NCBI GenBank assembly: GCA_021209875.1
Contig: JAGYVD010000001.1
Location: 5,146,001-5,210,000, forward strand
DNA length: 64,000 bases
Origin: Rosellinia necatrix
Lineage: Eukaryota; Ascomycota; Sordariomycetes; Xylariales; Xylariaceae
Direction: 5' to 3'
Part shown: piece by piece, positions 1 to 10,763 of the stretch
How positions within the stretch are numbered: position 1 is the stretch's first letter
Layout: every line of letters begins with the position of its first letter
The notes under the pieces: generated by a model
The model's database searches: none
What the model saw: the letters and a program-made list of their open reading frames with translations, nothing else
What the model was told of the DNA's origin: nothing
Program-made: the position numbers and the translations under genes

Positions 1-2
1 GG

Positions 3-98
3 GCGGTAGGTATGCTATACGTGTTCAACGTGTTCAACGACGAGGTCGTGCGCTCGCAGGGCATCAGCGGAATAGACGTCGGAGTCGGAGTCGGATGA
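3..98 (+). CDS. possible C-terminal end of a gene cut by the window edge
   Basis: One frame is open from the left edge to a TGA at 96-98 and encodes 31 residues with ordinary composition (tyrosine, phenylalanine, asparagine, acidic residues, then a Gly-Val repeat). It could be the last part of a protein that begins outside the window. No family is recognisable and the opposite strand is also open here, so this is only a candidate. Confidence 0.2.
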   Translation, partial: AVGMLYVFNVFNDEVVRSQGISGIDVGVGVG

Positions 99-1059
99 GC
101 GAATGTGTAGGATGTGCAAGCGGCGTCAATGACAGTAGATATCATGAGAAATAACACACTGGCAACGCTGGCAGAAAAGGTCCGAGTCGGGGTGATAGGA
201 TCAAGGTTGGACAAGGCCGAAGGGAGACAGGGCAGTTTAGTAGGGACGTCGTATCAGTTATCAGTAAGAGAGCCCTGGAGCCTCGGGGAATGGAATGCAC
301 TACCTATGCACTATGCCGTGTACCTGTGTACTTGCACAGAACGAACCACCTGCCCGTTGGTCGACCCTTGGCGGGGTTTCAGACATTGCCTCATGCTCAA
401 TGCCACGACGAGAGGCTGCCCAGCTGAGCCGCCCCACCACAATTCTACTAAGTACATACCTACCTACCTACCTACCAAGTAGGTAGCACATAAAGCTAAG
501 ATACCCAGTACTTAAGTAGGTAGGTAGTGTACCTACATACACTACATAGGTACCAATGGCCTGCTACTGCTATCTGCACCATCATGCGGCTACACGACAT
601 CCGCCGAACAACCACACCCACCACCTTAGGATGAGACGTAACACGCTTCCGAGAGCTCCAAATCTGCCCATGCCTACTTATACATCCGGGAATACTTTTT
701 AGAGGGAGCGTCGTGGAATCATGAGTATCTTACCTACCGCACCAGATAGATACCTAGGTAGTCAATGCCATCTTGATAAAGAATATTCGACGGCTATTAC
801 GAAGCGAACGGGGTAGGCTCCCGGTATTGTTTCCATCATCTTGGTCAGTTTTAACATCCAATGCCGTACACACTCACGTGCGTCAATTCCAGTCTAGAAA
901 CGAAAGCCATGTAACCGCGACATTGGCAAGGGTATCTCTGCAGCAGATCGGCCAAGTCGACCGATCTGTCTATCCTATTATCTCCGGGATACAATGAACG
1001 CCCCCGGTCAAGTAGCTCATCAACTTGTCTTACAACGGACAGCGGGACGTCACCTCTCT
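99..1059. other. intergenic, with TACC/GGTA repeat clusters
   Basis: No supported gene. The stretch holds a run of TACC units around 458-478, its complement GGTA around 478-528, and more CCTAGGTA-type motifs near 731-761. The short reading frames here have low-complexity products and non-coding character. It probably serves as the spacer between the gene at the left edge and the convergent G-patch gene. Confidence 0.5.
455..545. repeat. TACC/GGTA short tandem repeat cluster
   Basis: Four or more tandem TACC units are followed within a few bases by GGTAGGTA runs on the same strand, so the cluster can fold back on itself. Similar CCTAGGTA/GGTACC motifs recur in nearly every gene-flanking spacer in this window. 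This is not a TTAGGG telomere repeat. Confidence 0.6.
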
Positions 1060-1749
1060 CTAGCTGAGCCCCAGATACCTTTCCACGTCATCATTTCCGT
1101 AGAACTGGTGCCTGAGCTTTTCGTGGCGCCTTCTGTCTTCCGCCACCATCTTGCGCACCTTCTTAGCGTTCAGCATCTGGGGCTTCTCCTTCTTCCACGT
1201 AGCCATGTCTTTCGGCACCTCGACTCCCAAGCCGAGCGTGTCATGCTTGGCCTTCGCCTTGAGGGGGAACGAGATACCCTGGTTAGAGGCTCCCAAACCC
1301 GTCCGCGCATCCGGGTCCCAGCCCTGAGACTGTAATACGCCCAGCCCCATGCGCGATCGGTCCAGCGCCGACGGCGGGTGGGAATGGGCTATGCAAACCT
1401 GATGAGCTATCGATGCCTCGTGCGGCCGACTCGGTGGTCTCTCTGGGCCGACGTCCCCCGAGTCCTTATTCACCGGGAGCTTGCAGATGACGCATACGTC
1501 CGTTTTAGTAGCGTCCGTCTCACCCACGGAATCGGCTTTTTCCGTCTCGTTTGGTAAGACTATGCTGAGGTAGATATCCGAGACAGACTTCGAAGACTCC
1601 GATGGTTTACTTTCGCTGGTGGAGTCGAGATTACCTGAGGAAGCAGGGACAAAGACGACTCGCTTTCGCTTGATTCCCGAACCGAAGGGACGTCTGTGCT
1701 GGAGAGGAACTGCTTCGGGGTCATCGTCAGACCACTCTTCAGGTGCCAT
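1060..1749 (-). CDS. G-patch domain protein
   Basis: A 229-residue protein with one G-patch, a glycine-rich module that in known cases binds and activates DEAH-box RNA helicases or RNA. Residues 131-176 carry the hallmark spacing (MGLG, GWDP, RTGLG, then FPLK and DTLGLG). Ahead of it are C86/C89 and a C/H-rich stretch at 116-123 that could form a small metal-binding knuckle. The C-terminus (185-215) is basic and probably helical. I chose the ATG at 1749 because the longer frame upstream begins at a GTG and its extra 62 residues look non-coding. The neighbouring SDR gene is transcribed away from it, sharing a 676-bp spacer. The family is clear, but the specific helicase partner cannot be read from sequence. 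Confidence 0.85.
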   Translation of the reverse strand: MAPEEWSDDDPEAVPLQHRRPFGSGIKRKRVVFVPASSGNLDSTSESKPSESSKSVSDIYLSIVLPNETEKADSVGETDATKTDVCVICKLPVNKDSGDVGPERPPSRPHEASIAHQVCIAHSHPPSALDRSRMGLGVLQSQGWDPDARTGLGASNQGISFPLKAKAKHDTLGLGVEVPKDMATWKKEKPQMLNAKKVRKMVAEDRRRHEKLRHQFYGNDDVERYLGLS

Positions 1750-2425
1750 TGGAAGGGCGTGTCGAGCGGCAGAAACGGTGAGAAGTATGTCCCATAGGTG
1801 TACCGAACACCCAATACAACAACAGCATGTGGAGTTGTAGCCGCTGCGAGCCCTTGAGGCCGAACAAGGACGGACGAGAATGTATTGAAGTTTGACACCA
1901 GAGTGTTGCCTGCAGGAAGAACCTTGGAAGTCCACCTAATTATAGGGATGTATGTAAGTTGCTTATGTATAGACAGAGGCAAGCAGGTACATATGCATGT
2001 ACCGCACTTTAACAATAGCGGGTCCCTATTACAAGCGCGTTGCAGCTAAGTGCCTGTGTACCTAGGTAAGTACCTAGGTAGGTAAGTATGTATGTATATA
2101 TGTAACTCAGCCCCAATTTCGCCCCCACCGCTGCCAAATACTGCCAGGTATCTACTTAAGTACCCACCCAGGTACCTGGTAGTCTTGCATAATAGTTAGT
2201 GAAGGCTGCTTCCAGTGGCAGGCCTCATCTATCAAAGTTATCTACGCAATCTCCAACCACGGAAATTTATCGACCGGATGGGTTTTCTTCTCCTGTTTCG
2301 ACGAAAGTCCCGTACCACGATAGTGAATAGGATGCTCATAATGTCATGAATCTAAATAACCTTTGAAATTCGATTTTATTTCTTTCGTTCTTTATCTAGC
2401 CTTTTCTTCCACCGTTCTAGCCAGC
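1750..2425. promoter_or_regulatory. divergent promoter region with CCTAGGTA motifs
   Basis: This spacer separates two divergently transcribed genes, so it must contain both start regions. It has clustered CCTAGGTA/GGTACC motifs at about 2058-2090 and 2150-2180. No canonical TATA box stands out. The shared position makes it a good place to test whether the motif is a promoter element. Confidence 0.45.
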
Positions 2426-3712
2426 ATGCCGCTCCCTTTCCTATACGACATAATCGTCAACGGCGCACCGGGATGGGTGCCTGGTTGGGCGAGGGAACCT
2501 TGGGCGTTGACCAAGGTCGTCACAGTTGTAGTCTTGTTGTACTTAGTGAAGGTCTACAGCAGTGGCGCGACCAATCGATCAGACAGAAACATGCACGGCA
2601 GAGTCATCATGGTGACAGGCGGCACGTCAGGGATAGGGACCGCCGTTGTGCGGGAGCTGGCCCGGCGGGGTGCCCAGATCATACTTCTCACCCGATTCCC
2701 GCCGTCGAGCCCCTTCCTGGCCGAGCAGATAGAAGAGCTCCGCGAGCAGACCAAGAACCACATGATCTACGCCGAGCAGGTCGACCTTGGCTCGCTCCAC
2801 AGCATCCGGAAATTCGCCACGAAATGGATCGATAACGCGCCCCCGAGGCGGCTAGACATGCTCATACTCTGCGCGAACACCCTCGCGCCCCCCGGTGGCG
2901 AGCGCGTAGAAACGGAAGAAGGGATTGAGGAGATGTGGATGGTCAACTTCCTAGCGAATTTCCACCTCCTCGGCATTCTGAGCCCGGCCCTCCGAGCCCA
3001 ACCATTCGATCGCGACGTCCGAATCATAATACCTACGTGCTCCTCCTACATAGCGTCTCCGGACCTCGCCGATCCCCTGTCGAAGAAGAAATGGTCGCCG
3101 AAGAAGGCTTATGCCAGGAGTAAGCTGGCGATGATGGTATTCAGCCAGGCTTTCCAGAAACATCTGGATGCTTACAAGAGACCGGACCAATTGCCGATGA
3201 ATTCGCGCGTCATCCTCGTAGACCCAGGCTTGACGCGCACGCCCGGGATGCGGCGGTGGCTCACGCGTGGTTCCATCACGGGCCTGATCCTCTACGTTTG
3301 CGGCTACTTCCTACCGTGGCTTTTCTTGAAGAGCGCCGAAATGGGCGCGCAGTCCATCCTGCACGCGGCCATGGAAGCCTCGCTGGGGAGGGGGCCGGGC
3401 GGAAAGCTGATCAAGGAATGCATGGAAGTCGACTTCGCAAGACGAGATATCAAGAACGAGGATATTGCCAAGCAGCTCTGGGAAGCCAGCGACAAGCTGA
3501 TCGAGAAGACGGAGAAGGAACAGGCAGCCCTGAGGGCACTGGAGAAAAAGAATGAGGAGATGCGTGAGAAGGAAAAGAAAGAGGCCGAGCAAACCGAGGA
3601 GATTGAGGCTCTCGTGGACACGATCAAGAAGGGGAAAGAGGTAGAAAAGAAGCCGTCGAGGCGGAATCGTAAAAAGGCAAACGCGGATAAGGCAGAGTCT
3701 ACGAGTACATAA
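2426..3712 (+). CDS. ENV9-like short-chain dehydrogenase/reductase
   Basis: A 428-residue classical SDR oxidoreductase related to yeast Env9 (YOR246C) and retinol-dehydrogenase-like enzymes, probably NADP(H)-dependent and attached to ER or lipid-droplet membrane. Residues 30-44 form a hydrophobic anchor. The nucleotide-binding TGGTSGIG motif is at 64-71, a CAN motif (in place of NAG) at about 149-151, the catalytic serine near 206-207, and the YxxxK pair at Y229/K233. The last ~70 residues are Lys/Glu-rich and likely coiled coil, with a basic end; this tail is the most variable part. The start is the ATG at 2426: the reading frame extends to 2363, but that codon is TTG and the extra residues derive from pyrimidine-rich leader sequence. 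No intron is needed. The substrate is unknown. Confidence 0.85.
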   Translation: MPLPFLYDIIVNGAPGWVPGWAREPWALTKVVTVVVLLYLVKVYSSGATNRSDRNMHGRVIMVTGGTSGIGTAVVRELARRGAQIILLTRFPPSSPFLAEQIEELREQTKNHMIYAEQVDLGSLHSIRKFATKWIDNAPPRRLDMLILCANTLAPPGGERVETEEGIEEMWMVNFLANFHLLGILSPALRAQPFDRDVRIIIPTCSSYIASPDLADPLSKKKWSPKKAYARSKLAMMVFSQAFQKHLDAYKRPDQLPMNSRVILVDPGLTRTPGMRRWLTRGSITGLILYVCGYFLPWLFLKSAEMGAQSILHAAMEASLGRGPGGKLIKECMEVDFARRDIKNEDIAKQLWEASDKLIEKTEKEQAALRALEKKNEEMREKEKKEAEQTEEIEALVDTIKKGKEVEKKPSRRNRKKANADKAESTST

Positions 3713-4361
3713 TGTGTATAGATATTTGCGTAAGACTGGGGATATCCAGTGGTGGTCAAATTGGTTATTAGAATATAGATTCGAGCTTGTTATCATTGGC
3801 CTCGAAATAGCGCTCAAGCAAGGCTATAAAATACATGCCGTTCTAGGTATGGGCACTAAACAGATGGCGGCATCGAAGGTCTTTGATCGGCAATGGTTAA
3901 ATGGGCACGTGAGAATGACGCCAGAGCCCTTGGGGATAATTATGGTGGGGTAGCAGGTCAACGGACAAGTACCACTATGTAGGTACCCTAACTCTCTACA
4001 CTAGGGACGGAGAGGGAACGTCGTGTAAGCCAAGAACCTCGGGATCTTTTCCGAAATCCAACCTCTTTTAAATAGGTTCACCTCAAATACACGATCAGAT
4101 GATTTTACGCAGGTTTCCTTTATAAACTGATTGCGACCATATTTGAATTTTGACCTCGAAAAGGCAACAGGTTCTATATCAATCAATGCCAACGAAAACC
4201 CATCAAAGTAATCCAGCACATATCTAACCAACCCCATCGAACCATCACCTCTCACACCGACTCCTTCATATAACCTACTTAGTCATCTCACGCCCTCTCC
4301 TTAATTGCCTATCTATCTCATTCATATATACATAATCAAACAAAACATCCAACACCGGAAA
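3713..4361. other. intergenic, no gene seen
   Basis: This is the 3' flank of the SDR gene and the leader of the next small gene. The short reading frames lack ATG starts or coding character. Around 4230-4360 the plus strand is rich in C and T, as is common just upstream of fungal start codons. Confidence 0.4.
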
Positions 4362-4637
4362 ATGCCAACCCTACAAGTCTCAACACCAGCTCTGCAAGCC
4401 GCATGGGACCGCCATCAGCCCCAATTCCGGATGACGCCGCCTCAGCAGCAGCAGCAGCAAGCAAGAGACGTATCAAGCCTACACCCCGTCTTCTTCACGG
4501 GCCGTCTGCGGAGGTCCGCCCCGGCCGCCGGTGGCATCCTTCCCGCTGCTACGTCTAGTTTATTAAACCCCGTGGCATATGGGTATGTGTACCGCGATGA
4601 GCGGCTCATGAGGCGGCCCGGGGGCCCGATGCTGTGA
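4362..4637 (+). CDS. small hypothetical protein
   Basis: A 91-residue reading frame beginning at an ATG in good context (AAAATGCC) after a C/T-rich leader. It contains a six-glutamine run near residues 27-32 encoded by CAG repeats, then a proline/alanine/arginine-rich stretch and a tyrosine-containing C-terminus. No signal peptide or membrane segment is visible. I recognise no family. The frame could be extended upstream only by using a TTG codon. A real gene is plausible because of its codon use and isolated position, but it could be non-coding. Confidence 0.4.
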   Translation: MPTLQVSTPALQAAWDRHQPQFRMTPPQQQQQQARDVSSLHPVFFTGRLRRSAPAAGGILPAATSSLLNPVAYGYVYRDERLMRRPGGPML

Positions 4638-5174
4638 GGGGAGACGGTGAACGGGCTCGAACGCCTGAATGCACAAGCGCCCGCTCAATGCTGCTTAGTG
4701 CCCCCTCAATTGTCCCATTCGGACATCGAGAAAGAGATCTTCATACCAGGTGGCGTATAAATAAGGCAGCATGTGGCACACATGAATTACGTATTAAACA
4801 AGGCGGAGAGCGTCATTCAAGAACATCGCCCTTACCGGGGCTAAGAGTTTCTTGTATATGTATTTACATACCTAGGGTGATAATAAGCCGGCGAAGCCCT
4901 CTAAGTCGGCTCCGCCGGAGGAGGGGTATCAGCAATGATGAAATATGAAAGGGGACTATAACGTCCATGTGGTTTCTGCTGTACCCTGTGTTGTCCATGA
5001 TCCCCGGAGAAGCCGTATCGTTTGCGCCCATAGATAAATCAATAAAGAAAACGAGGAGGAAAAATTAGCAAGCCTATTCTCAGTTATACACCTGATGCTC
5101 TGCATCGAAATCAATTTTGTTAGCCGTTGCATCGCATCCGCCGCCAGAACTCCGTACCGCGACGACGGCCCGGC
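4638..5174. other. intergenic, no gene seen
   Basis: This spacer lies between the 3' ends of the small hypothetical gene and the R-SNARE gene, which converge. A GC-rich inverted repeat around 4889-4920 (CGGCGAAGCC/GGCTCCGCCG type) could form a hairpin. Nothing else stands out. Confidence 0.35.
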
Positions 5175-5997
5175 TTAATTCGTCGCGTTCTTGATGGCGA
5201 GGACAATCGCCAGGACAATCAAGGCAAGGACGACAACCAGCATGGCCATCAGCTTGATGTTCTTCCACCACATCTGCCTCTTCAGGCCGCGGCTGCGGAC
5301 GCGGAACTCGCGGGCGCTGCCGCCGAGGCGGTCGGTCTTGTCGACGAGGAGGTCGATGCGCTCGCCGCGCTCGAGCAGGCCCTCGATGTTGCGGGTCATG
5401 ATGCCGCGGACGTCGTCGATCTCGCGGCGGACGTTGGTGAGGGCGTCGTCGCGGCCGCCGTCGGTGGTGCCGTACTCGACCATGAGGCCGCGCAGGGCGG
5501 CGTTGAAGGCGGCGGCGCCGTAGCTCGGCAGGGCGGCGAAGTCGGTGGTGGCCTCGTCCAGGTCGCGCAGGAAGCGGCGGCGGATCTCGAACAGGAAGCC
5601 GAAGGGCACCCGGCGCCCGAGCGACGCGTCCGCCACCACCAGGTACGTCAGCCCGCCGGCCGACGGGTTGCCCTCGGGCGCCGACGACGCCGCCTCCGAG
5701 ACGTAGTGGATGTGGTGCGGCCCGTGCGTGTACGTCAGCTTCTGCGGCGTGTCGTGCGCGATCTTGGGCAGGATCAGGGACGCGAGCGACGACGTCTGCG
5801 ACGACGCCGACGTCGTGCACTCGGCGAGGATCGTCGTGTTGTGCGCTATGCACGAGCTGTGGCGGGGGAGAGGAGGTCTCTTAGCATGCCGGTTCTCGGG
5901 CTTTGCGATTGAGCCTGCCATGAGAGGCTGAGGGCTGAGGGCTGAGGGATGGGTGAACTTACTAGAGGAGGGGGGTCTGCGTTGAAGAGGACGCCAT
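5175..5997 (-). CDS. VAMP7-type R-SNARE (longin plus synaptobrevin)
   Basis: Two exons (5997-5963 and 5856-5175) joined across a 106-bp intron with a GTAAGT donor give 238 residues. Residues 1-120 form a longin domain that begins MASSS and resumes after the splice with SCIAHNTTILAEC. Residues 150-205 are an R-SNARE helix with the zero-layer arginine at R175, then a WWKN juxtamembrane motif at 208-211 and a C-terminal membrane anchor at about 213-233. Proteins of this type act on late endosome or vacuole membranes and pair with Qa, Qb and Qc SNAREs for fusion. The unspliced frame extends to a TTG at 6020 and would insert about 35 foreign residues; splicing restores the family's conserved start, which decides the model. 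Yeast Nyv1 has the analogous role. Confidence 0.92.
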
Positions 5998-6519
5998 GGT
6001 CTCGCTGACGAGCTCGCCAAACCCGGGTACTTGATAGTTTGTTTAATGTATTTGGCCGGAGAGTGAGATTTCCCCCAGGGCGGTTTCTGAAGAGATCCTG
6101 AATCGGATTATAGGGCTGATCATGCGGCTTCGGGGTATCATTTGCATTATTAGGTAGGTAGGTTGACAAGTAGATGCTAGTATTGAGTTAGAGAGAGTCG
6201 AGAGACGGACCCTATGATGACGACGGAATCCGTCGCATAAGGTAGCCAAGCCCCCCGGATCAATTCTTGTCCCACTTATAAAGCCCAGACAATGCACTGC
6301 TGGGTACCTAAGTTAGGTTAGCTGCTGCCTGTAACTAACTACTTATTCATACTTCGTGCTGCTCCCGTGGATCGGGTGGGGTAGGTACATACATGCCCGT
6401 GGCCACGCAGGTACACCTACCTATGTTATCGTCTTACAGTAAATAGGCCCCGTTTTATTACAACCCGGATTTAAGTATCTGTGATACAGACCGTGCAACT
6501 AGGAGTCGCTCTAGTCACA
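5998..6519. promoter_or_regulatory. R-SNARE promoter side with GGTA motifs
   Basis: The region upstream of the R-SNARE start contains AGGTAGGTAGG at about 6152-6162 and more GGTACC/TACCTA motifs at 6303-6425. No gene is supported. Confidence 0.35.
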
Positions 6520-7340
6520 CTATAAAATGACTAAGTACCTTTCTTCTCCATCACTGTCTCCCTCTCCGAAAGGCATGAGCCCACCACCACCACCTGTCAT
6601 CTCAGCCAACTGCCCCTCCAAGCTCGCCATCTCCGCCTCCATCAGGGCGGGGTTAGTGCAAGGCTTGGAGTGGTCGAAATCAATAAGAACAGCCCGGCCG
6701 TCCGGACGTATAATGAAGTTGTACTTGTCGCAGTCCCCGTGCACGCAAAGCCGCCTTACAAATCTCCAGATCGGACGACTCGGCATTCCGCCCGTCCACG
6801 ACCTTCTCCAGGAAGAATCCAATGACCCTGCCGGCCTCATGGACATGCTCGAGGAATTCGGGAGCGATGCCTTGGCCCTCAACGACCTGGTACATATGAG
6901 TCTCAGCCTCCATGTATTAGACCTCCCAAAAGAAGCGCGCCATCTTGGCAACCACTGTTTTTAGCGAGGATTCTGTTTGGTATTTGGATTCTTGCACCAA
7001 CAGAGTAAGGTGCTTGGTGCGTTCGATATCAAGAGAGTCGATCATACGCGGATGCCATATTGTTTCCACGCCAGGTAACTCAGCCAACGATAATGTTTGC
7101 TTCTAGTTGACCAGACGAAAGATCACGAGCGATACACGCTGAATTCCACGTGTATTTATCGTAGGGGAGAGAAGAAAGAATACTCTGAAAATCAAGGGGC
7201 ATATCGCCCAACGCCTCAGCGTCAAGGGCACCGGCTATAACAGTGATATATCTGACACGTCGGTTGGCAAGGATGCGATAGTAACAGTCACATCTGCCGT
7301 TCCTGGAAACCTCCATGGATATTAGCTGAGGAAGCTCCAT
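6520..7340 (-). pseudogene. decayed kinase-fold (aminoglycoside-phosphotransferase-like) gene
   Basis: Three reading-frame pieces on the minus strand line up as one protein. The first, from the ATG at 7340, carries a conserved N-terminal region (ELPQLIS, then YYRILANRRVRYI) and ends at a TGA near 7079. A second frame continues with ELPGVETIWHPRMIDSL and later MEAETHMYQVVEGQG and EAGRVIGFFLEK. A third gives the catalytic loop HGDCDKYNF and the DFG-like LIDFDHS. The breaks are a frameshift near 7083, an in-frame TAA at 6917-6919, and a small deletion with frameshift near 6750 that removes the linker before the catalytic loop. The family is a fungal kinase-like group often mislabelled alpha-galactosidase A precursor in public annotations. 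Three independent lesions argue for a true pseudogene rather than introns. Confidence 0.8.
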
Positions 7341-10300
7341 AGTTGGCGGTATCTCTAATGATGGAACAATGAGACGATAAAAAGAGGGCGAGTAAAGTTT
7401 CGGAAAGGCGAGTGAAGACAAAAGAGAGCCTGCAAAATAGGGCAATCGTGGGATTAGTAAAATGGAAGATCCATATAATACGCTAAGCACTCAAATACGC
7501 CTTGCCATCACATCACAATGAATTCGGGGAAGCGCAGCCCGATAGAATCAAACCCTATGAAGCGAAACGAATCGTTGATCGCAGTTATAGTTGCTAGTTA
7601 CATTTGAGTTTACCTCTGTTGGTTACTGTTTGCTAGTTGCTGTTGGCCAGTTTGATTAGGTATTACTTGGAATTCCACACAAGCGGCTAGATGATCCAAT
7701 GAGAGAGGATGGGGCAGCAGACACAGCTAGCACGGCCAACTACCAACGTCACAGCCTCGACTCCGACTCATTAACTTTTGGAAGGCTATTCTCTGCACCG
7801 GGCCAACAACCACCGATGCTACGTACTCAACGAAGCGCCGGCCCTTTTCTGGCCTTCTAGCGGGCTATCCGACGCGATGCACTGTGAATTTTGGTCAATA
7901 TTAGAATCTGCCTTGGAACTTCTTAAAGGGATGGGGCTTTAGGTAGTAGAAAGTGACCGCGTCTATAGGTACAAGTGTATGGGGGCCCTATATCTCTGGC
8001 ACGGACCTCTCCTCAAAATACTTGCTTTGTTAGTATACTTAGTAAAGTCATATCCCTTATATCTGAGACTCTGACTTCCTTTTTTCCCTTTGTTAAGCTC
8101 AAGCACAAGGCAATGGAGAACTCAAATAGTAGGGAGAAGTAAAGCACCGGAACTACCCTCAACTGGTGGAGGAACACTGGCGAGAAAGCCGAAAATATCA
8201 ATAAATTCTGCGAGGGCTGAGCATGCTGGGCGCTGGCAGTGCCATCTGGGGGGAAAGGGACACAGGTTGACCACGCCAGAGGATCAATGTAACCCCCAAT
8301 GCCCTTCGGGAGGCTCCTTGAGAGCTTATAAATAGCTTCTAGCCTGGGTTCAACTACTACTACCATTCTTGCATAAATAGTGGGGATTAGCCCAGTGTGG
8401 CTTGGGTTTTCCCGTAGCATTCATTTCAACAAAGTTGAGGTTGGCGCCAATGTTACGATAACAGCGATCGAAAAGCCTGGCCAGCCGGCTCAGCTTACAG
8501 TTGTGGATAACAAACGAAGTCTTAGTGTCCTCAGCAAATTCAATTTGACTAGCTAGTTTAATATTAACTTGCAAAGCGAACAGGTCATATCAAGAGGAAT
8601 GACCAAAGATATCTAAGTTTTACATATAAATGTTTGGAATTTGTTGGGGAAGCCTCCCAAATGAAAGTTTTGGGGTCTAAAAATTGAGTCTCTATAACCA
8701 GGCCATACAGCACGAAATAGATGAAGTGCCTTTTCCTTATTACGTCAGGTACTCAACGAGGATAGTCACGAAGAACAAGTCGTTCTTGGCGGTTCCGGCC
8801 GACATCACAAATAATAGGGAGGCGCACGGGGGGGAGACGTTGAGCGAGGGACAGAGAAATTAGTCGAAAGATAAAATATCACGGCGTATAAAATGTACTT
8901 TTACAGCCACGAGCACGCAGAACGATCCATTTTTGTCTAGTTATAATATTAAGGCTGATAAGGTAGCGAAAAGCGAGGTGAATCAAAACGAGAACGATGA
9001 TTCAGATTACCTGTGGATTTCTATCGTATTGGACCCCAGCGTTATACAAGGTCCTAAAAACTGATCGGGAAAATGGGGAATATCAGTGAAAAAAAGCTCC
9101 AAGCAATCCTCTTACGAATACTCTCGGAACTGTAAAGATTACGCACCGTAATAGTACGAGCAAAGTAATTAGAAAACGTGGTTATTCCTAGTTTGATAGC
9201 AGCGGATATCGCAGCCTCTATGAAACATTTATATGGTTATTCGAGAGAGAGGAATAATGAAAGTATAAAAGGGCACTGGTAGAAGTGAAATGGGCCCAGC
9301 AATAACACAGGTTCTGTAACATGAAGGAGATCGGGAGAGCTTACCGAAGGACAAGGGCCATCAAGAACTCACTACGACCAAATCCCAATAAAAAAAGTAG
9401 GAAGAGCAGCTAAATCTTAAGAACGGTTTTGAATAGCCAAACGGGCTAAGACTAATTAGAGGTGACCAGGCCCCAAGTATTACTCCAAGATTGCAACACC
9501 CATCTCCCGGTTAAATAGGTAGCAAATAGCAGTCGACCCGAAGACGACACTCTTGCTGGAGTCCCAAGAAGCAGACCTACGTGATATGGAAAATGAATCA
9601 TACGTTGGAGGTGAGCATCTGCAGAAGCGGTCGCAGAGGGGTGGACAAATCTTTGACTGACCCGGTCTAGAGGTCGAGCATTGCAGGGAGGAGTTGGTTT
9701 AGCCTGCATACGACGTCGCTTCGGCGTACCAAGTATTTACAAGGCGGCAATAAGACCGGACGGAAGACAAGAAAGCAGTGGGTCTGGAAATAGTGTTTGC
9801 CCTGTTAATTAGTCTCGTATCTTGAGGCATTCGTTGTGGGGTGCAGTGAGTGGCATCGCCAACCCGTGCTGACAGGACGGGAAACTCCCGCAGCCCGGCC
9901 GCATAACCGACCTGTTGCGATCTACACCCAGGAGGCTAAGCGACTGATGTGGGTGACAGCGCGCCCCATATCGTTACACTACCCGCCGGTTCCTATTCGC
10001 GATATACAGTAGTGTATTCCAGTGGACATGTAAACAAATGCGGCGGCTCCTGCTCGAAAGCGAAGCTAGATAATGTTTACCTACTATATCGGGCAATATA
10101 TCCGTTGGCTTTTGATACACTTATCGGCACTTTCCCCAACCAGGGGGGCCCTTCCAGGATCAACTATGCTGCACTCAAGCTTCACGATCAGTTACTTAAT
10201 CTCAACGTCAACTCTTTATAATCCATATAGCTAAGTACGTTATATACCGCAGTATGAATACAATTCGTGAACTCCTCCCCTGCGCAGACGACCAGTTTCT

Positions 10301-10424
10301 GCCAAGTCTCGTAGCCGTGAACTTCAAGCTTCCAACCCGTTGGCTAATAGTCAAGTTAATGGAACTTATAACTAAAAAAATACTGTTATGAATGCCAACG
10401 TACCATCTGCGTGTCTCTCTCTAT
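7341..10424. other. gene-poor 3.1-kb stretch
   Basis: No gene can be supported. Reading frames at 8013-8420, 9452-9709 and 9949-10221 were inspected. They lack good starts (the last begins at GTG) and show no recognisable motif. Composition is moderately AT-rich but not RIP-like. Some sequence may be old, unrecognisable repeat. Confidence 0.4.
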
Positions 10425-10763
10425 TTACGGGTGTTGCCAGACGGAGAGGCCTAGGTTGGTCCTGAAGTTGCTGGGCGTTGTTACAGTGCAGGAGCTGTGA
10501 GCGCTGATGTAGTAACAGACCACGCCGTAGACCTGCGCGGTCAGGGTGCTGCCGGAGACGTTCTCGAGACTAATGATGCCATCTTCTACGGACATGGTCA
10601 ACCAGCCTTGGGCGGTGGCGACCAGCGCGTCGCCCGTCTGGACGAAGCTGGCCGAGGCGACTTGGCCGCAGCCCGCGCAACCGCATTCCGCGACGCAGGT
10701 GTCGGCCGCAAGGGCGGCATGGAGGAGGGAGAGAACGGAGAGGGCGGCGGCGGTGACCTTCAT
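10425..10763 (-). CDS. small secreted cysteine-containing protein (effector candidate)
   Basis: A 112-residue protein with a clear signal peptide: Lys2, a hydrophobic core at about 4-18 and an ALA/AD cleavage site near 19-20. The mature chain has six cysteines (23, 27, 29, 32, 83, 92), four of them in a tight cluster right after cleavage and two far downstream. This pairing pattern fits disulfide-stabilised secreted proteins. No known domain is recognised. The start at 10763 is the ATG immediately before the signal peptide; the upstream frame extension is leader sequence. It stands alone in gene-poor DNA about 2.1 kb from the first RIP island, a typical place for fungal effectors. That role is inference only. 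Confidence 0.75.
   Translation of the reverse strand: MKVTAAALSVLSLLHAALAADTCVAECGCAGCGQVASASFVQTGDALVATAQGWLTMSVEDGIISLENVSGSTLTAQVYGVVCYYISAHSSCTVTTPSNFRTNLGLSVWQHP

Noticed and set aside
455..545. TACC/GGTA repeats as a telomere or subtelomere signal
   Set aside because: Filamentous-fungal telomeres are TTAGGG arrays. These units are different, short, and scattered near many genes.
2363..2425. N-terminal extension of the SDR protein
   Set aside because: The first codon is TTG, not ATG, and the residues come from a pyrimidine-rich leader; the family starts at the ATG at 2426.
5127..5912. Long plus-strand frame (261 codons) opposite the R-SNARE gene
   Set aside because: It is the shadow of a GC-rich coding strand. 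The minus strand encodes a clear longin/R-SNARE protein with a splice that restores the family start.
9452..9709. 85-codon minus-strand frame
   Set aside because: No motif or supporting context is present, and the stretch shows no other sign of a gene.
9949..10221. 90-codon frame on the plus strand
   Set aside because: It starts at GTG and shows no signal peptide, domain or codon bias. It cannot be supported as a gene.
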